Shown: positions 1 to 8,193, counted from the first letter of the stretch. The stretch is DNA of 20,604 nt from DAIMZM01 sp036733985 (GCA_036733985.1 DAIMZM010000041.1:1-20604); one strand, 5' to 3'. Notes: generated by a model not told the origin, from the letters alone. Made by a program: numbers and translations.

Positions 1-375
1 ACCGCTATAAGTCTTGACGCCGTGCAAAGGCGCGTAGAGCTGAACCGTCACCTGAGCCCCGGCATAGCGCCGGAAATCCTCTTCCCGCTTCAAAGGCCGC
101 TCCAGGCCGGGGGAACTGACTTCCAGATAATAGCTTTGTTTGATCAGGTCCGCGCCGTCCAAAGCCGGATCCAGCAAGCGGCTGACCGCTTCGCATAAAT
201 CATGATCCACAGCCGGGTCCCTGTCGATATAAAAGCGCAGGTACCATTCGCCCGCTTCCTTCAGATATTCCACATCGATCAGCTGGGCGCCGGCAGACGC
301 CACCAGGGGCTCAGCCAGTTCCCAGACCTGGCGCTCGATCTGATTATAATCAACCACCACGGTTTTTTTTGCCAT
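1..375 (-). CDS. rimP: Ribosome maturation factor RimP (3' end cut by window edge)
   Basis: RimP binds the free 30S subunit and assists its late maturation in the cytoplasm. The 125 codons present begin MAKKTVVVDYNQIERQVWEL, followed by a β-rich stretch with IDVEYLKEAGEWYLRFYID. The diagnostic motif EVSSPGLERPLKREEDFRRY follows. Together these are the N-terminal domain and linker of the RimP family (usually about 150-160 residues), so only the C-terminal SH3-like part is missing beyond position 1. ATG at 375-373 is preceded by a purine-rich GGGGG/GAGGA stretch. In Bacillota rimP usually heads the nusA-infB operon; that operon would lie outside the window. Family assignment is from visible motifs and is secure. 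Confidence 0.97.
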   Translation of the reverse strand, partial: MAKKTVVVDYNQIERQVWELAEPLVASAGAQLIDVEYLKEAGEWYLRFYIDRDPAVDHDLCEAVSRLLDPALDGADLIKQSYYLEVSSPGLERPLKREEDFRRYAGAQVTVQLYAPLHGVKTYSG

Positions 376-390
376 TCCTCAGCCCCCGCA

Positions 391-416
391 AAAGAAAAAG
401 TGGGCATAACCCACTT
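391..416 (-). promoter_or_regulatory. rimP leader hairpin (terminator-like)
   Basis: On the minus strand, a perfect 7-bp stem AAGTGGG/CCCACTT with a 5-nt loop (398-416) is followed at once by a U-rich run, ending 15 nt before the rimP start codon. This is the arrangement of the rimP-leader RNA described upstream of rimP/ylxS in Bacillota, a terminator-like element thought to set expression of the rimP-nusA operon. The hairpin is seen directly; the regulatory role is known only from the family. Confidence 0.7.
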
Positions 417-440
417 CCGACCAGCAACGCTTACGCCGAT

Positions 441-469
441 ATCATACCACATAATATAAGGAATTGCAA
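441..469 (-). promoter_or_regulatory. Promoter of rimP
   Basis: Minus-strand sigma-A-type promoter: -35 TTGCAA (469-464), 17-nt spacer, -10 TATGAT (446-441) preceded by TGG (extended -10). It lies about 65 nt upstream of the rimP start and just upstream of the leader hairpin. It is back-to-back with the plus-strand promoter at 513-542. Confidence 0.65.
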
Positions 470-512
470 ACTTTTTTTCAGCCCGGCTCGCCTTACGGAG
501 CCAATCAGGCTC

Positions 513-542
513 TGGAAATTTCCTTGCTTTTTATGGTATAAT
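513..542 (+). promoter_or_regulatory. Promoter of the zinc-ribbon/TPM operon
   Basis: A perfect -10 TATAAT at 537-542 has an extended TGG element immediately before it. The -35 is weak (TGGAAA at 513-518, 18-nt spacer). The position, about 40 nt upstream of the first plus-strand gene, fits. The strong extended -10 probably compensates for the poor -35. Confidence 0.6.
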
Positions 543-583
543 GTTCTGTCTATAAAAATTGGTTCCGGAAAGGCGTGATCTCC

Positions 584-1642
584 TTGCCAACCTTATCCTT
601 CAAATGTCCCAATTGCGGCGGCCCCGTCACCTTTGACCCGGCCAAACAGCTTTTCGGCTGCGACTATTGCCTCAGCGAATTTGACGAAGCCGCCCTGGCC
701 GCCTATGAGGCGGAGCAGGCGCAAAAATCCGCCGGCCAGCCGCAACCAACGGAACAGCCCGGCGAAGACGGGGAGGCCGGCGTCCTCTATTCCTGCCCCA
801 GCTGCGGCGCGGAAATCGTCACCAATGAGACTACCGCCGCCACCTATTGCTATTTCTGCCATAACCCGGTGGTCCTGGCCGGCCGGCTGGAACGGGAATA
901 CCGGCCCCAATGGGTGCTGCCTTTCGCCATTGACCGGGAGCAGGCCATTGACAAATTCCTGGCCTGGGCCAGGGGGAAAAAGTTTGTGCCCAAAGATTTT
1001 TTCGATCAACAGCAGATCGAAACCATGAACGGCGTCTATTACCCTTATTGGCTGGCCGATTATCAGGGCCAGGCCCATTTTCAGGGCCAGGGCAGCACGG
1101 TGACCACTGCCACCCGGGGGGATTATCAGGTGACCACTACCAATTATTTCAGCGTGGAGCGGGATTTGGCGGTGGATTTCCAGAATTTGGCCCGCCCCGC
1201 CCTGTCCCAGGCCGACCGAAAACTGGCCGACGGCGTCCATCCCTTTGATATGACCCTGGCCAAAGCCTTTGCCCCGGCCTATCTTTCCGGCTTCCTGGCG
1301 GAAAAGCGGGATGTGGCGGCGGAGGCGGTGCGGGAAAGCGTGGAAAAAGAGCTGCTGGGCTATGTGGAAAGCGAGATCCGCTCCGCCAGCGGCTACCATA
1401 CCCTGACCGGCCAGACCCAAACCGCTTATACCAAAACTGATTACAAATATTGCCTGCTGCCCACCTGGGTGCTGACCTACCGGGGCCGGGACGGGCGTAC
1501 TTACCATTATGCCATGAACGGGCAAAGCGGCGCGGCCTGCGGCGCGCTGCCCATTGATCAGCCCCGGCTCTGGGCCAATACCGCCCTGTGGTTCAGCCTG
1601 ATCGCCGGGCTCTTGCTGCTGGGGGGGTGGCTGTTCATATGA
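584..1642 (+). CDS. Double zinc-ribbon membrane-anchored protein
   Basis: Function unknown. The N-terminus has a zinc ribbon CPNC...CDYC (about residues 8-29) and a second pair CPSC...CYFC (about 70-95). A conserved block LPFAIDREQAIDKFLAWARG and a β-rich middle with NGVYYPYWLADYQG follow. A single C-terminal membrane helix ends LLLLGGWLFI. TFIIB-type zinc-ribbon proteins of this build occur in Bacillota beside TPM-domain proteins, as here. Start choice: TTG at 584 lies 10 nt after GGAAAGG; an in-frame GTG at 575 is only 1 nt after it and is less likely. The stop overlaps the next start (ATGA), indicating translational coupling. It could be a membrane-protein quality-control or envelope-stress factor, but that is inference. 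Confidence 0.85.
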   Translation: MPTLSFKCPNCGGPVTFDPAKQLFGCDYCLSEFDEAALAAYEAEQAQKSAGQPQPTEQPGEDGEAGVLYSCPSCGAEIVTNETTAATYCYFCHNPVVLAGRLEREYRPQWVLPFAIDREQAIDKFLAWARGKKFVPKDFFDQQQIETMNGVYYPYWLADYQGQAHFQGQGSTVTTATRGDYQVTTTNYFSVERDLAVDFQNLARPALSQADRKLADGVHPFDMTLAKAFAPAYLSGFLAEKRDVAAEAVRESVEKELLGYVESEIRSASGYHTLTGQTQTAYTKTDYKYCLLPTWVLTYRGRDGRTYHYAMNGQSGAACGALPIDQPRLWANTALWFSLIAGLLLLGGWLFI

Positions 1643-2493
1643 AAAAGTCCTTTTTGCCAAAAGCCCCGGCCGGGGCCTGCCTGGGCCTGGCCCTGCTGAT
1701 CCTGGCCCTGGGGGCCGGGCCTGCCCTGGGCCAAAGCCTGGCCCAGGAACCAACCCGGGTCTTTGACGACGCCGGGCTGATCTACTCCGACGATGAGGTC
1801 AAGCTGCAGGATCAGATCATGGAGCTGCAGGCTCATTGGCCTCTGGATTTCGTGCTGCTGACCATTGACGACGCGGCAGGCAAAACCAGCCGGGAGTATG
1901 CGGATGATTTTTATGACCAGAACGGCTTCGGCTACGGGGAGGAAGCCAGCGGCGTCCTGTTCCTCATCGATATGGATAACCGGGAAATGGCCGTTTCTAC
2001 CACCGGGGACATGATCTATTATTTGACGGACAGCCGCATCGAAGCCATTTTAGATCTTGCCGAAGGCTATCTGGCTAACGGCGACTATGCCAATGCCGCC
2101 TATAACAGCTTAAACGCCACAGCCCATTATCTGGAGGCCGGCATCCCCGGGGACCAGTATACTTATGACGAGGAAACCGGGGAGATCCGGGTGCGGAAAA
2201 GCCTGACCCTCCTGGAGATCAGCGTCGCCCTGATCGTGGCGGCGGCCATCGCTTTGATCAAGCGGCAGGCCACGGTCAGCCGCTACCGGCTGAAGGGCTC
2301 CCCCTATGTTTACAATACCTATGCCAACAGCAACTTTGCCCTGCTCAACCAGAATGACCTGTTCCTCCGCAGCTCGGAAAGGCGCAGCCGCGTCAGCGGC
2401 GGGAGCGGGGGCGGCGGCGGGGGCGGCGGCAGGAGCACGATCCATAGGGGTTCCAGCGGCCGGATGCACGGCGGCGGCAGCCGCAAGTTTTAG
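1639..2493 (+). CDS. TPM-domain secreted/membrane protein (YgcG-like)
   Basis: A protein of 284 residues. An N-terminal signal/anchor helix (LGLALLILALGAGPALG) is followed by an extracytoplasmic TPM domain (about residues 40-165) with VFDDAGLIYSDDEVKLQDQI, FVLLTIDDAAGKTSREYADD and GVLFLIDMDNREMAVSTTGD. One membrane helix follows (SLTLLEISVALIVAAAIALI), then a cytoplasmic tail with a (G)n run and RSTIHRGSSGRMHGGGSRKF. TPM domains are small α/β folds linked to photosystem repair in plants and of unclear role in bacteria. A Gly-rich basic tail is common in bacterial members. It is coupled to the zinc-ribbon gene by an ATGA overlap, with a G-rich SD inside the upstream gene, so the two products probably act together at the membrane. 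Confidence 0.9.
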   Translation: MKKSFLPKAPAGACLGLALLILALGAGPALGQSLAQEPTRVFDDAGLIYSDDEVKLQDQIMELQAHWPLDFVLLTIDDAAGKTSREYADDFYDQNGFGYGEEASGVLFLIDMDNREMAVSTTGDMIYYLTDSRIEAILDLAEGYLANGDYANAAYNSLNATAHYLEAGIPGDQYTYDEETGEIRVRKSLTLLEISVALIVAAAIALIKRQATVSRYRLKGSPYVYNTYANSNFALLNQNDLFLRSSERRSRVSGGSGGGGGGGGRSTIHRGSSGRMHGGGSRKF

Positions 2494-2499
2494 CCGGGA

Positions 2500-2532
2500 A
2501 GCGCGCCTGTTCATTGGCGCGCTGCTCTTTTT
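2500..2532 (+). terminator. Intrinsic terminator after the TPM gene
   Basis: A perfect 8-bp GC-rich stem AGCGCGCC/GGCGCGCT (2500-2507 with 2516-2523, 8-nt loop) is followed by GCTC and a run of five T. An outer CCGGGA/TCCCGG pairing (2494-2499 with 2534-2539) is an alternative fold. It starts 7 nt after the TPM stop. Confidence 0.75.
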
Positions 2533-2547
2533 ATCCCGGAACAAGCC

Positions 2548-2577
2548 TTGCGGGGCAGGCGGGGTTTGTGCTATACT
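2548..2577 (+). promoter_or_regulatory. Promoter of the UPF0182 operon
   Basis: -35 TTGCGG at 2548-2553, 18-nt spacer, -10 TATACT at 2572-2577 with an extended TGC. It lies between the TPM terminator and the UPF0182 start, about 50 nt upstream of the start codon. Confidence 0.6.
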
Positions 2578-2627
2578 ATATTTTGACGTACCAGAATCTG
2601 TAAGACGGAAAGAGAAAGGAGCAAATT

Positions 2628-5516
2628 TTGAAAAAGAAAAGCCGTTTATTGCTGATTGCCATTATTGCCGTGGTGATACTCCTCTTCGCCCTGGTAGGCT
2701 TCCTCACCGACCTGCTCTGGTTTCAGGAATTAGGCTATATCAGCGTCTTCTTCAAGCAGCTGGTCACCGAATTGGAATTCGGCGTGCCCGCCTTTATCAT
2801 CATCACCCTGGTCTGCTATTTTTACCTGATGGCCATGAAAAAGGGCTATTACCGGAAAATCGGCGCTTATGACATGGGCCGTTCGGAAAAGGCCGTCAAC
2901 CGCTGGGCCTTGGCTATCAGCGCTGTCTTCGGCCTGATCGCCGCTTTTTCCATTGCCAATAAGCTCTGGTTCCAGATCCTGCAGTTCGTCAACAGCACGG
3001 ACTTCAATATCGCCGACCCGGTGTTTGGCCGGGACGTGAGCTTCTATATCTTCAAGCTGGATTTCATCAGCAGCATCAATAATATCCTGATCGGCATCAT
3101 CATCGGCTTTGCCGCGGTAAACCTGATCTACTATATCACGCTGCTGAAGGAAAGGCGCCCCGCTTTCCTGGACGAGGAAACTCGCCAGGACGGAACCGGC
3201 CAGGGCTTCGGCGGCATGTTCGGGCAGATGTTCGGCGACCAGCCCAATCCCTTTGGCAATTATCAGCGCTCCGGCGGCCTGCTGAACAGGAATACCCTGT
3301 CCCGGCTGCTGAATATTGCCTCCAGTCAGCTGAAAGTGCTGGGGGTGCTGTTTTTGCTGATGCTGGCCCTTCACTATTTTCTCAAGCAGTTCTCCCTGCT
3401 CTACACCTCCAGCTCCGGCGTGGTCTATGGCGCCGGCTACGCGGATATCAATATCCAGCTTTGGGTCTACCGGCTGCTGATCGCCCTGTCTTTGCTGGGC
3501 GCAATCTGGTTCCTGATGCATTATGATAAACGCAAGCTGAAGCCTATCCTGATGATACCCGCGGCGCTGCTGGCCGTCTCCATAGTGGGCGGCGTTGTCA
3601 CCATGCTGGTGCAGAACCTGATCGTTGAGCCGGACGAGCTGAATAAGGAGCAGGCTTATCTGCAAAACAATATCGCCTTCACCCGCTACGCTTATGATTT
3701 GCAGGATATCCAGATCCGGGATTTCGCCGCCAAAAACAACCTGACCGCTGAGGATATCAAGAACAATACCGAGACGATCTCCAATATCCGCATCAACGAC
3801 TATGAGCCGGCCCTGAAATTCTACAACCAGACCCAGAGCATCCGCCTCTACTACAAGTTCAATGATGTGGATGTGGACCGCTATATGGTCAACGGCGATT
3901 ATACCCAGGCTTTCCTTTCCGCCAGGGAGATCGACGAAAGCGCGGTCAACGACCAATGGCTGACCACCCATATCAAATATACCCATGGCTACGGCGTTAC
4001 TCTTTCCCGGGTGGACAAGGTGACGGAAAGCGGCCAGCCGGATATGCTGATCCACAATATCCCCCCCGTCTCCGATGTGGCGGAAATCGGAATCACCCGG
4101 CCGGAGATTTATTTCGGCGAGCTGACCAACAGCTACGTGGTGGTCAATACCGATGAGCCGGAGTTCGACTACCCTTCCGGCGAGAGCAATGTCTATACCG
4201 AATATGAAGGGGACGCCGGCATCAGGTTGAACTTCTTCAACCGCATTCTCTTCGCCCTCCGGGAGCGGAGCCTGAAGCTGCTGGTTTCCACCAATATCAA
4301 CAGCGATTCCCGCATCCTGATCAACCGCAATGTCATCGAGCGGGTGGGCAAGATCACCCCCTTCCTGGCTTATGACGAAGACCCCTATATCGTCACCACC
4401 GACGGCGGCCTGTACTGGATCTTCGACGCCTATACCACCAGCAGCTATTACCCCTATTCAGAGCCTTTTGCCGGGGACGGCAGCATCAACTATATCCGCA
4501 ATTCCGTCAAAGTGGTGATCAACGCCTATGACGGGACCACGGATTTCTATATCGTGGATCCGGACGACCCCATCGCCATCACTTTACAAAAGATCTATCC
4601 CAAGCTGTTCAAGAATATTGAGGAGATGCCGGAAGGCTTAAAGGCCCATCTGCGCTATCCCAATACCATGTTCACCATCCAGGCCAATGTGTACCAGAAA
4701 TACCACATGACCGATGTGAACGTCTTCTACCAGAACGAGGACGGCTGGAATATTGCCAAGGAGATCTACGGCACTGAAGAAGTGTATATGACCCCCACCT
4801 ATTATATCATGAAGCTGCCCGGCGAGGGCCAGGCGGAATTCATCAATTCCATCCCCTACACCCCCTCGGGCAAGGATAATATGATCTCCCTCCTGGTGGC
4901 CAGGAACGACGGGGAATACTACGGCGACCTGGTGCTGTACCAGATGCCCAAGGGCCGGACCATTTACGGCCCCCGCCAGGTGGAATCCCTGATCAACCAG
5001 GACACGGAAATCTCCCAGGACTTCACCCTCTGGAACAGCTCCGGTTCCACCTATATCCGGGGCAATATGTTCACCATCCCCATTGAGGATTCCCTGATGT
5101 ATGTGGAGCCCATTTACCTGGAAAGCTCCAATTCCTCCCTGCCGGAGGTGAAGCGGGTCATCATCTACTACAATGAGCGGATCGCCTATGAATCCACCCT
5201 GGCCCAGGCTTTGGACAGCATGTTCGGGGAAGGCGCTTCCTCCGGCTTTGCCGATACCCATGGCGAGGAAGAGCGGCCGGAAGGCGCTGATCTGACCTTT
5301 GAGGAGATCGCCCTGAAAGCCAACCAGGCTTATGAAAACGCGGTCAAAAGCCAGCAGCAAGGGGATTGGGCCGCCTATGGCCGCTATCTGACCGAGCTGC
5401 AGGATTATCTCCAGCAATTAATACCCGAACAGGAAACGCCTGCCGAAGCCCTGGAAGGCGGCGCGGCAGAGGAAGCTGTTCAGGAAACCCCCCAGGAAAC
5501 GGAGGAACAACCTTAA
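2628..5516 (+). CDS. UPF0182 family integral membrane protein
   Basis: A very large (962-residue) membrane protein of the UPF0182 family, of unknown function. About seven membrane helices occupy the first 330 residues (roughly 6-27, 50-70, 92-110, 150-172, 236-253, 280-298, 307-330). A long extracytoplasmic region rich in Tyr, Asn and Asp follows, and the tail is Glu/Pro-rich (ETPQETEEQP). Size and layout match the family (about 900-1000 residues). Start: TTG at 2628, 6 nt after GAAAGGAG; no ATG fits the first helix as well. It has its own promoter, and the next gene starts 4 nt after its stop, so it probably heads an operon with the ProC-like and FAH-family genes. Confidence 0.92.
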   Translation: MKKKSRLLLIAIIAVVILLFALVGFLTDLLWFQELGYISVFFKQLVTELEFGVPAFIIITLVCYFYLMAMKKGYYRKIGAYDMGRSEKAVNRWALAISAVFGLIAAFSIANKLWFQILQFVNSTDFNIADPVFGRDVSFYIFKLDFISSINNILIGIIIGFAAVNLIYYITLLKERRPAFLDEETRQDGTGQGFGGMFGQMFGDQPNPFGNYQRSGGLLNRNTLSRLLNIASSQLKVLGVLFLLMLALHYFLKQFSLLYTSSSGVVYGAGYADINIQLWVYRLLIALSLLGAIWFLMHYDKRKLKPILMIPAALLAVSIVGGVVTMLVQNLIVEPDELNKEQAYLQNNIAFTRYAYDLQDIQIRDFAAKNNLTAEDIKNNTETISNIRINDYEPALKFYNQTQSIRLYYKFNDVDVDRYMVNGDYTQAFLSAREIDESAVNDQWLTTHIKYTHGYGVTLSRVDKVTESGQPDMLIHNIPPVSDVAEIGITRPEIYFGELTNSYVVVNTDEPEFDYPSGESNVYTEYEGDAGIRLNFFNRILFALRERSLKLLVSTNINSDSRILINRNVIERVGKITPFLAYDEDPYIVTTDGGLYWIFDAYTTSSYYPYSEPFAGDGSINYIRNSVKVVINAYDGTTDFYIVDPDDPIAITLQKIYPKLFKNIEEMPEGLKAHLRYPNTMFTIQANVYQKYHMTDVNVFYQNEDGWNIAKEIYGTEEVYMTPTYYIMKLPGEGQAEFINSIPYTPSGKDNMISLLVARNDGEYYGDLVLYQMPKGRTIYGPRQVESLINQDTEISQDFTLWNSSGSTYIRGNMFTIPIEDSLMYVEPIYLESSNSSLPEVKRVIIYYNERIAYESTLAQALDSMFGEGASSGFADTHGEEERPEGADLTFEEIALKANQAYENAVKSQQQGDWAAYGRYLTELQDYLQQLIPEQETPAEALEGGAAEEAVQETPQETEEQP

Positions 5517-5520
5517 TCCC

Positions 5521-6315
5521 ATGACCACTAGCAAACCACTGCCCACCGTGGGCTTTATCGGCACCGGCGTCATCAGCTCCGCCATTGCCACCGGCTTATG
5601 CCGGGATGAAAGCCGCCCCTATCCCATTATCGTTTCCCCCCGGAACCCGGAGAAAGCCCAAGCCCTGGCAAAAGCTTTCCCGGAGCGGGTGCGGATCGCC
5701 CAAGACAATCAGCAGGTGGCGGATGAGGCGGACTGGCTGTTCGTGGCGGTGCTGCCCAAAATCGGCCGGGAGATTTACCAGTCCCTCCGCTTCCGGCCGG
5801 AACAGTATCTCATCAACCTGGTGGCGGATGTTTCGCCCCGGCAAATCCTGGAATGGACCGGACCCAAGGCCGGCGTGGCCCATGTAGTGCCCTTATCCTT
5901 CATTGCCCACCGCTACGGGCCCATTGTCCAGACCCCGCCCAATCAGGCCATCACGGATTTCCTGGCTCCCCTGGGCCGGGTGGTGGCGGTGGAAACCGAT
6001 TATGACGCCGCGGTGCTGGCCGCCATCACCGCTTATATCGCTTCCTATTTTACCCTGCTGGCCCAGACCATGGAGTGGGGGATCGCCATGGGCCTGCCGG
6101 AAGCGGTGGCCAAATCCTATACCACCGCTATGTTCGCGGCCTTAAGCCGCCAGGCGGATGAAGCGGATCCGACCCGCCTGCGGGAACTGGCGGAGGAAAT
6201 GACCCCCGGCGGCCTGAATTTTATGGCCAAGAGCCATATTGAGGACAACGGCGGCTTTGATTTATGGCTGCAGCCCCTGGCCCCGATCATGCAGCGCATC
6301 CTCAAAAACAAATAG
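5521..6315 (+). CDS. ProC-like (pyrroline-5-carboxylate reductase family) oxidoreductase
   Basis: 264 residues. It has an N-terminal Rossmann nucleotide-binding motif GFIGTGVISSAIATG (about residues 11-25) and the second strand/turn VSPRNPEKAQALAKAF. A C-terminal helical dimerisation domain ends in EEMTPGGLNFMAKS. In true ProC this last region reads SPGGTT and helps bind the substrate; here the two Thr are replaced by Leu-Asn. The reaction may therefore not be reduction of Δ1-pyrroline-5-carboxylate to proline, and a paralogous imino/keto-acid reductase is possible. The SD (GGAGG at 5501-5505) lies 15 nt upstream, inside the UPF0182 gene, which is long for efficient initiation and suggests coupling to upstream translation. 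It is followed by the FAH-family gene after 28 nt. Confidence 0.85.
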   Translation: MTTSKPLPTVGFIGTGVISSAIATGLCRDESRPYPIIVSPRNPEKAQALAKAFPERVRIAQDNQQVADEADWLFVAVLPKIGREIYQSLRFRPEQYLINLVADVSPRQILEWTGPKAGVAHVVPLSFIAHRYGPIVQTPPNQAITDFLAPLGRVVAVETDYDAAVLAAITAYIASYFTLLAQTMEWGIAMGLPEAVAKSYTTAMFAALSRQADEADPTRLRELAEEMTPGGLNFMAKSHIEDNGGFDLWLQPLAPIMQRILKNK

Positions 6316-6343
6316 CGGAATAGCTAAAAAGCGGGAGAAAACC

Positions 6344-7222
6344 ATGAAGCTGATTACCTTTATCTACCAGGAGGAAGCCCATATCGGCTTACTCACCGCG
6401 GACGGGCAAAATGTCTGGCCCCTGCCGGATTTTGCCGACATGCAGGAGCTGATCGAACAGGTGGCCATTCCGGACATCCCGGATTATGTGGACGACCAAT
6501 GCCTGTCCCTGGCCGAAGTGAAACCGATGGCCCCCATCCCCTACCCCATGCAGGATGTGATCTGCCTGGGCGTCAATTTCCTGGATCATGCCAAGGAATC
6601 GGCCCGTTTTGCCGGCCGGGAATTCCACGGCCCCCGGGAACACCCGGTCTATTTCAGCAAGCGGGTGGCCAGGGCCAGCGCCGATGGGGAACCGATCCCC
6701 TGGTACGGCCAGCTTGACGACTGCCTGGATTATGAGGCGGAGCTGGCGGTGATCATCGGCAAACCGGCCCGGGACATTTCCGAAAAGGAAGCCCTGGATC
6801 ATGTTTTCGGCTATACCATTTTAAACGACGTCAGCGCCCGTACCCTGCAAAAGCAACATCTCCAATGGTACCGGGGCAAGAGTCTGGACGGTTTCTGTCC
6901 CATGGGCCCCGCTATCGTCACCAGGGATGAACTGCCGGAGCTCTCGGAGCTGAAGATCCGCGCTTATGTCAACGGCGAACTGCGCCAGGACAGCAGCCTT
7001 TCCCAGCTGATCTTTACCGTACCCCAGGTGATCGCCGAGCTTTCCCAGGGCATCACCCTTTATCCCGGAACCATCATCGCCATGGGCACCCCGGCCGGCG
7101 TGGGCATGGGCTTTGCCCCGCCCCGCTACCTGAAACCCGGGGATCAGGTGACTTGCGAGATTGAAGGCATCGGCGCTTTAAGCAACCCGGTGGCGGCGGT
7201 CAGCTTTGCCGGAACCTATTGA
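6344..7222 (+). CDS. Fumarylacetoacetate hydrolase (FAH) family protein
   Basis: A 292-residue cytoplasmic enzyme. Members are Mg2+/Mn2+-dependent hydrolases, hydratases or decarboxylases of 2-keto acids and acylpyruvates. Family signatures visible: CLGVNFLDHAKE, the metal-binding DYEAELAVIIGK, YTILNDVSARTLQ, the substrate-loop KSLDGFCPMGP, and MGTPAGVGMGFAPPRYLKPG near the C-terminus. The N-terminal domain of about 60 residues preceding the catalytic fold is typical of the longer bacterial members. Start ATG at 6344 follows GGGAG by 6 nt. Gene order suggests co-transcription with the ProC-like oxidoreductase, consistent with a shared 2-keto-acid or amino-acid side-pathway; the actual substrate cannot be read from sequence. 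The unit ends at the terminator at 7242. Confidence 0.92.
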   Translation: MKLITFIYQEEAHIGLLTADGQNVWPLPDFADMQELIEQVAIPDIPDYVDDQCLSLAEVKPMAPIPYPMQDVICLGVNFLDHAKESARFAGREFHGPREHPVYFSKRVARASADGEPIPWYGQLDDCLDYEAELAVIIGKPARDISEKEALDHVFGYTILNDVSARTLQKQHLQWYRGKSLDGFCPMGPAIVTRDELPELSELKIRAYVNGELRQDSSLSQLIFTVPQVIAELSQGITLYPGTIIAMGTPAGVGMGFAPPRYLKPGDQVTCEIEGIGALSNPVAAVSFAGTY

Positions 7223-7241
7223 GTTTTTTCCCAAACAGCAT

Positions 7242-7280
7242 AAAAACGGGCGGACGTGTGCACGCGTCCGCCCGTTTTTT
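7242..7280. terminator. Bidirectional terminator between convergent operons
   Basis: A perfect 15-bp inverted repeat (7242-7256 with 7265-7279) with a 10-bp GC core CGGGCGGACG/CGTCCGCCCG is flanked by A5 on the left and T6 on the right. It has U-tracts in both directions. It serves the plus-strand FAH gene and could also stop the minus-strand Tad operon ending at 7387. Confidence 0.88.
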
Positions 7281-7386
7281 CCTCCCCCCGGCCGCTCCGG
7301 CCGTTGTTTCCTTGCGTTGAAATTCTTTCCTTATTTAAATAGATACCGTATTTAGTAGCGCCCGTATTTTTAGCGCCTATACCGGC
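7281..7386. repeat. Convergent spacer with a tandem imperfect 16-17 bp repeat
   Basis: No gene seen. It holds a short GC hairpin (CGGCCG-CTC-CGGCCG near 7290) and two adjacent imperfect copies of CCGTATTTAGTAGCGCC (7346-7362) and CCGTATTTTTAGCGCC (7362-7377), just past the stop of the last Tad-operon gene. Role unknown. Confidence 0.4.
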
Positions 7387-8193
7387 CTAAATATAGCGGC
7401 CGGCGGTGATATCCTGGCGCAGCTGCACCAGCTGCCCCTCCTTCTGCTGGAGCAGGGCGTCTTTTTCCTGCCGCAGTTTTTCCATTTGCTGGGCCTTGGC
7501 TTTGATCAGCGCCTCCCGCTGCTCCAGCTCCCTTCTTAAGGCCTGGGCCTGTTCCAGCAAATGCAGCTCCCGCTGCTCCGCGTTCCGGGCCCGGCTTTCC
7601 GCTATCAGCACATCCTCATTAGCCAGGGCGATATTCCGCTGCAGGGCCAGGATGGCCCGCTGATGATCCTGATGCTCATAGAGGGCGGCGTCGCAGAGCT
7701 CGGCAATATAAGCCTGCACCGGCCCCCGGCTATAACCCAGCAGCGACCGGCTGAAGCGGATCTGATCCAGCTTTTGCCTGAGCTGGGGCAGGGAGCAGTC
7801 CAGACGGGGGGCTTGCTCCGGCTGCCGCCGCCTCCGCTTGTTCAATGTGGCCAGATCCGGGATAAACAGCTGCAGCCCCGGAACGATGCCCTCGGCAGCG
7901 GCTTTATAAACCGGCAGCTCCAAGACGGCCCAGGCCCGCTTCTCCCAGGGCAGGCCCCGCCAAGGCTTTACCCCTTTATCCACCCGCAGCACCACGCCCT
8001 CCCGGTTCAAATAAACCGCGTCAATGGGATAGCGCATAAAAAAGGTATGGATTTGCCGGCAGGGCAGCAGCAGCAGGCCGCCGCCGACAGCTAAATCCCG
8101 GCCCAGCAATCCCCGGAGCCGCAGCCAAAAATTGTTGGCCAAGCCGGCCCGGGCGATCAAACGCCCATGCAGATTGATATCAACCGTATCCAT
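7387..8193 (-). CDS. DUF192 protein with C-terminal DivIVA-like coiled coil
   Basis: 268 residues. Residues about 1-112 form a DUF192 domain: FWLRLRGLLGRDL, then CRQIHTFFMRYPIDAVYLNR with EGVVLRV, and AVLELP. DUF192 genes often accompany Tad loci but have no settled function. After a basic linker (NKRRRRQPE), residues about 142-170 read DQIRFSRSLLGYSRGPVQAY, which resembles the N-terminal F...RGY..deV motif of DivIVA/GpsB proteins. A Glu/Gln/Leu-rich heptad-like coiled coil of about 100 residues runs to the C-terminus. DivIVA proteins target curved membrane at poles and septa, so a polar adaptor role for the pilus is an inference. No signal peptide is seen. Start overlaps the tadC stop (TAATG), with GGAG 8 nt upstream, so it is the last gene of the operon. 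Confidence 0.8.
   Translation of the reverse strand: MDTVDINLHGRLIARAGLANNFWLRLRGLLGRDLAVGGGLLLLPCRQIHTFFMRYPIDAVYLNREGVVLRVDKGVKPWRGLPWEKRAWAVLELPVYKAAAEGIVPGLQLFIPDLATLNKRRRRQPEQAPRLDCSLPQLRQKLDQIRFSRSLLGYSRGPVQAYIAELCDAALYEHQDHQRAILALQRNIALANEDVLIAESRARNAEQRELHLLEQAQALRRELEQREALIKAKAQQMEKLRQEKDALLQQKEGQLVQLRQDITAGRYI

Noticed and set aside
593..1753. 386-codon open frame on the minus strand
   Set aside because: Lies fully opposite the zinc-ribbon gene, is Pro/Gly-rich low-complexity translation, and has no SD; a GC-driven shadow.
2395..2480. GGC-rich run as a microsatellite or recombination site
   Set aside because: Encodes the Gly-rich tail common in TPM-domain proteins; no flanking repeats.
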